Source: Pseudobdellovibrio sp. (GTDB taxonomy: Bacteria > Bdellovibrionota > Bdellovibrionia > Bdellovibrionales > Bdellovibrionaceae). Taken from it: a DNA stretch of 5,222 bases. The number at the start of each line of letters is the position of its first letter. Position 1 is the first letter of the stretch. A model generated the notes under the pieces. It was not told the DNA's origin and searched no databases. It saw nothing but the letters and a program-made list of their open reading frames with translations. Positions 1 to 4,727 of this stretch are shown piece after piece. Made by a program: the position numbers and the translations under genes. The stretch spans positions 1 through 5,222 of the forward strand of contig JANWIU010000092.1 of assembly GCA_025449725.1 (NCBI GenBank). Direction: 5' to 3'.

Positions 1-50
1 GCACCTAGACCGTCCTTGGTTAATGAAATTTGAGGACCCTCCCCTTTCAC
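1..50 (-). CDS. Partial 5' end of an unidentified gene downstream of flgI
   Basis: Only the first 16 codons lie in the window, and the gene runs off the left edge. The preferred reading starts at GTG (50-48). An AGGA Shine-Dalgarno sequence sits 9 nt upstream at 63-60, and an in-frame TGA at 59-57 closes the frame further up. It reads VKGEGPQISLTKDGLG. A rival frame starts at ATG 60-58 and is also open to the edge (MKTGERGGSSNFINQGRSRC), but its AGG would touch the start codon and it is rich in normally rare AGG, CGG and GGG codons. The gene lies 39 nt after the flgI stop with no terminator between, so it is probably in the same operon. In related flagellar loci flgJ (rod-binding), flgM or flgN often follows flgI, but this fragment is too short to assign to any of them. 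Confidence 0.35.
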   Translation of the reverse strand, partial: MKGEGPQISLTKDGLG

Positions 51-89
51 CGGTTTTCATCCTGAATACCGGCAAATAAAAAATTAATA

Positions 90-1085
90 CTACATCGTCT
101 CCAGCTCTCCGTGTAAGGCACCTGCTGCCTTCACAGATTGCAAAATCGAAATCAAATCTTTTGGCGAAACACCAAGCTTATTTAAAGCCTGTACAAGATC
201 GCCAACATTTGCTCCCATATCCAAAACTGTCACTTTGTCGTCTGAGTCTTTGGATTTTTTTCCGTCCGCAACTTTTAACGTCAAGCTTCCGTGGCTTAAA
301 CCCACTTTTGAAATTCTGACTTTTTCGCCAATAACAATAGTGCCCGTTCTTTCGTTAATCACAACGCGCGCCACTTGATCCGGATTGATTTCAATGGCTT
401 CAATTGAAGCCATTAATTCTACGCCGCGATTTTCGTAAGAAAACGGAGTCACGATATCAATAGTGCCGGCGTCCTTTGCCGATGCGTACTGACCGCCCAG
501 CTCTTTATTTATTGTCAACACCGTGCGAGCCGCCGTTGTAAAATCAGGATTATGTAAGGTCATGCGATACATTTTACGAGAAGCAAAATCCGCTTGAATG
601 TCTCTCTCAATCATAGCTCCGTTTGGAATTCGACCCGCGGTTGTGTGAATTTCTTTACCATCACCTAAAACCGACAAACTGCCCTGTGCGACAGCGAAGA
701 CTTCATCATTGGCAGCTCTTAACGGTGACTGCAATAAAGTGCCGCCTACCAATGAAGAGGCGTCGCCGATGCTACTGACAGTAACGTCTACAGGGTTACC
801 GGCTTTTGCAAACGCCGGTAACGTTGCGGTGATAATAACCGCTGCAATATTTTTACTTTGCAAATCTTTGGCATCAACTTTAACGCCCATTTTTTCTATC
901 AAGCGCGCAAAAGATTGATTTGTAAAAGAAGAGGCGGAATCGCCCGTTCCTTTTAAACCAACAACAAGTCCGTAACCAATCAGCTGATTCTCACGAACCC
1001 CTCTGATGCTGGCGATGTCTTTTAGGCGGGCAGCATAAGTCAGACCGAATGACATGAAAACGAGAGTAAAAATAATCTTATTCAT
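90..1085 (-). CDS. flgI: Flagellar P-ring protein FlgI
   Basis: FlgI subunits form the P-ring, the periplasmic bushing around the flagellar rod at the peptidoglycan layer. The 331-residue protein has a Sec signal peptide (about residues 1-18, MNKIIFTLVFMSFGLTYA). The family hallmark follows at once: RLKDIASIRGVRENQLIGYG (20-39), then LVVGLKGTGD (40-49). Other family stretches are SIGDASSLVGGTLLQSPL (105-122), GRIPNGAMIERD (151-162), VVINERTGTIVIGEKV (241-256) and the C-terminal ALNKLGVSPKDLISILQSVK (300-319). It is shorter than E. coli FlgI (365 aa), mainly because a loop before the C-terminal helices is reduced to about residues 272-284. It has no cysteine, so the disulfide of enteric FlgI cannot form. 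The ATG overlaps the end of flgH by 8 bp and has a GAAGAGGG ribosome-binding site (1099-1092) 6 nt upstream. Identity is secure. Confidence 0.97.
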   Translation of the reverse strand: MNKIIFTLVFMSFGLTYAARLKDIASIRGVRENQLIGYGLVVGLKGTGDSASSFTNQSFARLIEKMGVKVDAKDLQSKNIAAVIITATLPAFAKAGNPVDVTVSSIGDASSLVGGTLLQSPLRAANDEVFAVAQGSLSVLGDGKEIHTTAGRIPNGAMIERDIQADFASRKMYRMTLHNPDFTTAARTVLTINKELGGQYASAKDAGTIDIVTPFSYENRGVELMASIEAIEINPDQVARVVINERTGTIVIGEKVRISKVGLSHGSLTLKVADGKKSKDSDDKVTVLDMGANVGDLVQALNKLGVSPKDLISILQSVKAAGALHGELETM

Positions 1086-2001
1086 TTGCAGCCCTCTTCA
1101 CATGTACTAAATCATACTGCGCTTCCAAAAGTTTGTTCGAGCTGACACTTCCATCATTAAAATCTTCAGCACGAATCAAAGCCGTTGCGATCAGCTTGTA
1201 AGGTTTCTTCTTAATAGTTAGATACTGCTGACCACGAATCCGGTAAGTATCATCCGGCATTCTTTCAACAATTTTTGCAGGAATATTTTCAATGTCTTTT
1301 AAATCAATTTTTTCTTCAACTGCCTTCTTAGGTGCTACAGGAGCCGTTCCTGCCACACTTGCCGGCAAACGATAGTCAACGTCACCCTTTGATTCAACAT
1401 AGGCTTGTTGCTCATCAAGAGGATCAACAACGATCTCACCTTTAGCAATTCTTTCAGCCCGTAATTTCTTTTCGGCTTCTACAGTTGCCAGGCGTTGTCT
1501 TTCCGCCTCGGCTTTTCTTTCTTCTTCTTCGGCTTTGGTGCGCTGTTCATCAAGTTGCGCTAACAACTCACTGACAACCTGAGCTTTGTTTTCAACAAAT
1601 TTAAATGCAGAACCTTCCAGCTTGATAGTTGTTGGGTCACCTTCGCGGCGATGTTTATTTTCAGCAAACAGATAACTGGTCTGCCCTTCCATCTTCCATA
1701 GTGAACCGGCCGAACTGTTTAAAGCCGACTCTTCTTCCATCCGTTCGCGGGTCATGCGCTTGTACTGACGGTCAGATGGCGGAGCCATATTATTTAAACC
1801 GGAATAGCGAGTTAACGGCTCTTTCACGCCGATATCTTCATCGGTAATTTCCTTTTCGGGAGCTTTTACAACTTCTTCAGCAGGTTGAGGCGTCAGCTCT
1901 TTTTCAAGCTGAGCTTCCTTAGCTTCGTCACCCTTTTCTGAAAAGGTGGCGCAACCCTGAAATCCCAAAACGCAAATGACTGCAAGAATACATTTAATCA
2001 T
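1078..2001 (-). CDS. flgH: Flagellar L-ring lipoprotein FlgH, divergent and enlarged
   Basis: FlgH forms the outer-membrane L-ring around the rod. The 307-residue product has a lipoprotein signal ending VLGFQGC (Cys17 as lipidation site, Ala18 at +2, consistent with outer-membrane sorting). An acidic, Pro-containing stretch follows (about 21-95). The FlgH core begins at SLW (100-102) and continues through LFAENKHRREGDPTTI (111-126). Residues 140-188 form a Glu/Lys/Arg/Ala-rich, probably helical segment. The C-terminal core has IPAKIVERMPDDTYRIRGQQ (240-259), ALIRAEDF (274-281) and SVSSNKLLEAQYDL (285-298), matching the family pattern of a VSS-x(n)-AxxxY end. E. coli FlgH is 232 aa and ends in a GWLQRF tail that is absent here. 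Position between flgA and flgI supports the call. The start overlaps the flgA stop as ATGA and has GAGGA (2010-2006) 4 nt upstream. Confidence 0.88.
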   Translation of the reverse strand: MIKCILAVICVLGFQGCATFSEKGDEAKEAQLEKELTPQPAEEVVKAPEKEITDEDIGVKEPLTRYSGLNNMAPPSDRQYKRMTRERMEEESALNSSAGSLWKMEGQTSYLFAENKHRREGDPTTIKLEGSAFKFVENKAQVVSELLAQLDEQRTKAEEEERKAEAERQRLATVEAEKKLRAERIAKGEIVVDPLDEQQAYVESKGDVDYRLPASVAGTAPVAPKKAVEEKIDLKDIENIPAKIVERMPDDTYRIRGQQYLTIKKKPYKLIATALIRAEDFNDGSVSSNKLLEAQYDLVHVKRAANE

Positions 2002-2891
2002 TCAATCCTCACAACACCGCGCTCAACGATTTTTGCGGCAAAAACTTTTTGCGAATCCAAATTCTTAACTTTAACCACTTCACCTGCAGAACCGCCCTCT
2101 TGAACTTCAGCGGTAATAGCCACTTCAAAAGCGTTGTTGCCCACAATGGCTTTAACCATTTGGCCTTTTTTAACCAATTGTTCTTTTTTGACATCGCTAA
2201 ACTGAACAACCTGACCTGCATTTAAAAAACGTATGGCTTGCATTCCCACAAGCGAACTCATCGCCTGATAGGTGTCTCGCACGTTCATCATTTCCCGTTT
2301 TTCAACTGTCAGCATTTCCTCTGTTAGAACATCGCCGACCTTCACTGACTGATTTAGAACCGGAACATTTTTGTAGCGTTTGATTTCCGCAACGATCCAG
2401 CCTTTTGAAGTTGTATTCTTGGTGCTGTAAACCGGGATCATCACATTCTTCTTACTCAAATCGATGTTAAGATCCATCGCCCAGTCACTTTCAATGTTTT
2501 GTGGCACATTCGAAATCAGAACCTGAACTTCACATGCACCGCAATCAGCATTGATTTTATTTTTAATTTTTCTTTCGACTTCCATTCTTGAAACAGCACC
2601 GGTGCTGTTCAGAATTTTTAAGCCAATCGGCACTACGACGCGAGCTTTAACCGAATAAAGCATCCGCGCCAGTTCGCCCTTAGTAATTGTATTTAATTTA
2701 CCTTCAGGAATGACGATTTCCTGCAACGCTGTCATTACGTCATCGGTCAAATTTTTAGCTTCAACTATGTCATAAACATTAATTTGAGAGCGAGGTGAAA
2801 CTTCAACAGTAGAAGGAATAACCAGTTCAACTTCGCCTGCAGCAAAACATTTAACTGACAATATTAAGGCTAAAAATACAAACTTCATCAT
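1998..2891 (-). CDS. flgA: Flagellar P-ring assembly chaperone FlgA
   Basis: FlgA is a periplasmic chaperone needed to assemble FlgI into the P-ring; it is not part of the finished structure. The 297-residue protein has a Sec signal peptide (about 1-17, MMKFVFLALILSVKCFA). An N-terminal beta-rich domain (about 20-100) is of the kind seen in longer FlgA proteins. A SAF-type region starts near PVLNQSVKVGDVLTEEML (177-194). The C-terminal FlgA signature covers IRFLNAGQVVQFSDVKKEQL (220-239), VKKGQMVKAIV (240-250) and GEVVKVKNLDSQKVFAAKIV (270-289), ending RGVVRIE. E. coli FlgA is 219 aa. Cys117 and Cys120 form a CxxC (CGAC). The ATG overlaps the flgG stop as ATGA and no Shine-Dalgarno sequence is visible upstream, so translation probably depends on coupling to flgG. 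A second ATG directly follows the first, so the start could shift by one codon. Confidence 0.93.
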   Translation of the reverse strand: MMKFVFLALILSVKCFAAGEVELVIPSTVEVSPRSQINVYDIVEAKNLTDDVMTALQEIVIPEGKLNTITKGELARMLYSVKARVVVPIGLKILNSTGAVSRMEVERKIKNKINADCGACEVQVLISNVPQNIESDWAMDLNIDLSKKNVMIPVYSTKNTTSKGWIVAEIKRYKNVPVLNQSVKVGDVLTEEMLTVEKREMMNVRDTYQAMSSLVGMQAIRFLNAGQVVQFSDVKKEQLVKKGQMVKAIVGNNAFEVAITAEVQEGGSAGEVVKVKNLDSQKVFAAKIVERGVVRIE

Positions 2892-3673
2892 TTTACGTTA
2901 ACCGCTGTTTGCATCATTTGATCCGAAGTCTGAACAACTTTAGAGTTTGTTTCGTAGGCCCGTTGTGCACTGATCATATTAATCATTTCATCAACGATAT
3001 TTACGTTACTCCCCTCAAGTTCACCTTGGGACAAGTAACCCATTCCTAAAGTACCCGGGCGCGCAGCATTTGGCTGTCCGCTGGCTACAGTCGGCATAAA
3101 TAAGTTTTTACCCATGCTTTTTAAGCCTGCCGGATTAATAAAATTTGCGATATCAAGCTGACCCAGCACCTGAGGCTCATCGTTCAGCTGATTGATACTG
3201 CGTACTTCACCTGAAGCTGTGATTTCAAGGCTGATAGACGCTTCAGGAATCACGATTTCAGGAATCAGCAAGTTACCGTTCTTATCGACAATTTGTCCGC
3301 CTGCATTCTTTTTGAAAGAACCGTCGCGCGTGTAGGCCACTTCTCCGTCCGGAGTTTTGACTTGAAAGAATCCGTTTCCTTCGATGCTGAGATCCAAAGG
3401 GTTTTTTGTAATAACGGCGCTTCCGTCAGCAAAATCTTTTTGAATTGACGCTGTTCTAACACCCAAACCGGTTTGAACTCCTGTTGGTGTAACTGAATTC
3501 AATCCAGAAGCCTGGCCTGGATCTTTTAAGTTGTGATACACAAGATCTTCGAACTCAGCGCGGCCTTTTTTAAAACCTGAAGTGCTGACGTTCGCAATGT
3601 TGTTGGCAATAACATCCATGTTACTTTGCTGAGCTAACATTCCGGTAGCGGCTGTATTAAGGCTCTTAATCAT
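2888..3673 (-). CDS. flgG: Flagellar distal rod protein FlgG
   Basis: FlgG forms the distal rod that crosses the periplasm inside the P- and L-rings. The 261-residue length matches the family. There is no Sec signal, as expected for a substrate of the flagellar type III export apparatus. The N-terminal rod motif is clear: MDVIANNIANVSTSGFKKGR (19-38). The segment HNLKDPGQ...GVQTGLGV (47-72) corresponds to the FlgG-specific region that distinguishes FlgG from hook protein FlgE and stiffens the rod. The central part has the usual LDLSIEGNGFFQV (93-105) and YTRDGSFKKNAGG (114-126). The C-terminus, GELEGSNVNIVDEMINMISA (217-236) then QRAYETNSKVVQTSDQMMQT, is essentially canonical. The start directly follows the TAATAA end of flgF. 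An AAAGGGG ribosome-binding site (3686-3680) lies inside the last codons of flgF, 6 nt before the ATG. Very secure. Confidence 0.98.
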   Translation of the reverse strand: MIKSLNTAATGMLAQQSNMDVIANNIANVSTSGFKKGRAEFEDLVYHNLKDPGQASGLNSVTPTGVQTGLGVRTASIQKDFADGSAVITKNPLDLSIEGNGFFQVKTPDGEVAYTRDGSFKKNAGGQIVDKNGNLLIPEIVIPEASISLEITASGEVRSINQLNDEPQVLGQLDIANFINPAGLKSMGKNLFMPTVASGQPNAARPGTLGMGYLSQGELEGSNVNIVDEMINMISAQRAYETNSKVVQTSDQMMQTAVNVK

Positions 3674-3676
3674 TTA

Positions 3677-4489
3677 TTACCCCTTTGTGTTTCCAACAAC
3701 GTTAATAAGTTTGTCTGCCATCTGATCGTAAGCATGAATGGCCTTTTGGGTACCTTCGTACACTCGCTGGGTCATAATCATGTCTGTCATTTCATTTACA
3801 ATGTTGACGTTACTTGTTTCTAAAAATCCCTGCTTCAGGTTCGGGGTCTGTACTTTACTGACTTCAGCAGGCAAATTAGATTTAAAAGAGTAATTATTGT
3901 TACCAACTTTTTGAAGGCTGTCAGAGTTTTGCACCTGAACCAAAGAAATATTTCCAAGTTTGTTTTCGCCCTCAAAAATTTCTCCGCCATCAGAAATATA
4001 AGCCGGAGCCTGTCCTGAAAATCTTACAGTTCTTTCTTCCGCCGGGCCTTCTCCATCCAAAAGGACGGCAAACCCGTCTTTTGTTACTAACTGCCCATTT
4101 CCATCGACAGTAAAATTACCTGCTCGGGTTAATTGAACCCCTGAAGGGGTGTTCACTTCGAAAAAACCGGCGCCATCAATCGCCACGTCCAGCTTTCCAC
4201 CCGTAAATTTAAGACTTCCCTGTTCAAAATTAGTAAATGTACCGGTGGAATCGACAAATCCTTTGTCGCCGCCGTTCATTGCATAAAAGCTTTCAATTGA
4301 GGCCGGTATACGCGGAACCTGAATCACTTCTTGTTCCTTTTCATGTGCCGTAAGGTACTCGCCAAAGGTCTGTTGGTCTTTTTTGAACCCGGTCGTATTC
4401 ACGTTCGCAATGTTATTTGCAATCGTATCCATCTTTAAAGTTTGTGCCAGGGCACCACTTAAAGCTGTGAATATTCCTTTTGTACTCAT
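3677..4489 (-). CDS. flgF: Flagellar proximal rod protein FlgF
   Basis: FlgF is a proximal rod subunit exported by the flagellar type III apparatus. The 270-residue protein shares rod-family ends with FlgG: MDTIANNIANVNTTGFKKDQ (20-39) and QGFLETSNVNIVNEMTDMIM (220-239), followed by TQRVYEGTQKAIHAYDQM. In place of the FlgG-specific region it has a different segment (about 50-85, with PRIPASIESFYAMNGGDKGF). Residues 98-135 carry GGKLDVAIDGAGFFEVNT and TRAGNFTVDGNGQLV, typical of FlgF. It is the first gene of the operon, directly behind a sigma-54-type promoter. The ATG is preceded by TAGGAG (4504-4499) with a 9-nt gap, a strong ribosome-binding site that fixes the start. FlgF rather than FlgG is chosen by position upstream of a clear FlgG and by the missing FlgG-specific segment. 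Confidence 0.96.
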   Translation of the reverse strand: MSTKGIFTALSGALAQTLKMDTIANNIANVNTTGFKKDQQTFGEYLTAHEKEQEVIQVPRIPASIESFYAMNGGDKGFVDSTGTFTNFEQGSLKFTGGKLDVAIDGAGFFEVNTPSGVQLTRAGNFTVDGNGQLVTKDGFAVLLDGEGPAEERTVRFSGQAPAYISDGGEIFEGENKLGNISLVQVQNSDSLQKVGNNNYSFKSNLPAEVSKVQTPNLKQGFLETSNVNIVNEMTDMIMTQRVYEGTQKAIHAYDQMADKLINVVGNTKG

Positions 4490-4498
4490 TTGGCTTTT

Positions 4499-4504
4499 CT
4501 CCTA
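4499..4504 (-). promoter_or_regulatory. Ribosome-binding site of flgF
   Basis: TAGGAG reads 5'->3' on the minus strand, 9 nt before the flgF ATG. It is the best Shine-Dalgarno match in the window. It begins only about 3 nt after the transcription start predicted from the sigma-54 promoter, so the mRNA leader would be very short. Confidence 0.8.
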
Positions 4505-4517
4505 TTCAGTAACAATA

Positions 4518-4533
4518 AGCAACCCAAGTGCCA
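4518..4533 (-). promoter_or_regulatory. Sigma-54 (RpoN) promoter of the flgF-flgG-flgA-flgH-flgI operon
   Basis: On the minus strand the sequence is TGGCAC-TTGGG-TTGCT, which matches the sigma-54 consensus TGGCAC-N5-TTGCW at every fixed position and has the obligatory GG-N10-GC spacing. Counting the C of TTGC (4519) as -12 puts the transcription start near 4507 and gives a leader of about 18 nt with the ribosome-binding site inside it. Rod and ring genes are sigma-54 dependent in Vibrio, Pseudomonas, Campylobacter and Caulobacter, so location and type agree. Such promoters need an enhancer-binding ATPase, whose site should lie upstream, that is at higher coordinates. Confidence 0.88.
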
Positions 4534-4561
4534 TCAGGACCTCGACGCGACTAAGGAACAA

Positions 4562-4591
4562 ATGTAAAAATCAGGACTCAATGAATTACAT
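4562..4591. repeat. Inverted repeat ATGTAA-N18-TTACAT in the divergent region
   Basis: Perfect 6-bp arms lie at 4562-4567 and 4586-4591. The element spans about -55 to -84 relative to the predicted flgF start, where an enhancer-binding protein could bind. Arms this short with an 18-bp spacer can arise by chance in a region of this size, so the role is speculative. Confidence 0.25.
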
Positions 4592-4626
4592 CTGACTTCC
4601 GATATAGGGAAAAAGCTCCTGGACTT

Positions 4627-4688
4627 CTGTCTAAGGCCTGTCAGGAATTTGTCATTCATTTCGTACTCGACTGTCAAAAATGTGTATC
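4627..4688 (+). promoter_or_regulatory. Pho-box-like array of 11-bp phased TGTCA half-sites
   Basis: Six consecutive 11-bp units start at 4628, 4639, 4650, 4661, 4672 and 4683. They begin TGTCT, TGTCA, TGTCA, TCGTA, TGTCA and TGTAT. The best pair, CTGTCAGGAATTTGTCAT (4638-4655), keeps both half-sites of the enterobacterial Pho box, CTGTCAT-A-rich 4 bp-CTGTCAT, with the same 11-bp period and an A/T-leaning spacer. PhoB and other OmpR-family response regulators bind such direct repeats in tandem. The half-sites read in the direction of the transglycosylase gene and lie 40-100 bp before its ATG. A weak candidate -10 (AATAGT, 4701-4706) follows. A role at the distant sigma-54 promoter of flgF is also possible. 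The pattern is visible in the sequence; the regulator is inferred. Confidence 0.55.
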
Positions 4689-4708
4689 GACCATTGCCGC
4701 AATAGTTT

Positions 4709-4724
4709 GTCATACTGATATGAC
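4709..4724. promoter_or_regulatory. Perfect inverted repeat GTCATA-CTGA-TATGAC before the transglycosylase start
   Basis: Two perfect 6-bp arms around a 4-bp centre end 3 nt before the ATG at 4728. As DNA it could be a repressor or activator operator overlapping the start of transcription. As RNA it could fold into a hairpin with a CUGA loop exactly where a Shine-Dalgarno sequence would be expected, and none is visible. Its left arm overlaps a further TGTCA (4708-4712), which is not in 11-bp phase with the upstream array. Confidence 0.4.
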
Positions 4725-4727
4725 TAC

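Noticed and set aside
50..72. Inverted repeat CCGGT-N13-ACCGG just after flgI, a possible terminator
   Set aside because: The stem is only 5 bp and no T-run follows it on the minus strand; the T-rich stretch lies before it. The repeat instead encloses the ribosome-binding site of the next gene.
709..918. Plus-strand open frame of 69 codons inside flgI
   Set aside because: It is antisense to a highly conserved part of FlgI, has no ribosome-binding site worth noting and no recognisable protein features.
1629..1847. Plus-strand open frame of 72 codons inside flgH
   Set aside because: It is antisense to the coding sequence of FlgH and its translation resembles no known family, so it is most likely a chance frame.
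2009..2221. Minus-strand open frame of 70 codons inside flgA
   Set aside because: It is an out-of-frame shadow of the conserved FlgA C-terminus; its Lys/Leu/Trp-rich composition reflects the overlapping codons.
4533..4577. Direct repeat ATCAGGAC at 4533-4540 and 4570-4577, with TCAGGA again at 4641
   Set aside because: An 8-bp repeat at a spacing of 37 bp is not helically phased and fits no known operator; it is probably coincidence.
4383..4595. Plus-strand open frame of 70 codons covering the flgF start and promoter
   Set aside because: It overlaps the canonical FlgF N-terminus and the sigma-54 promoter in antisense. The hydrophobic run comes from the antisense of the conserved ANNIANVNTTGF region.
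4617..4646. Bulged hairpin TCCT-g-GAC with GTC-AGGA as a possible leader structure
   Set aside because: The seven-pair stem with a bulge is weak and has no T-run. It also overlaps the TGTCA array, which explains the conserved-looking bases better.
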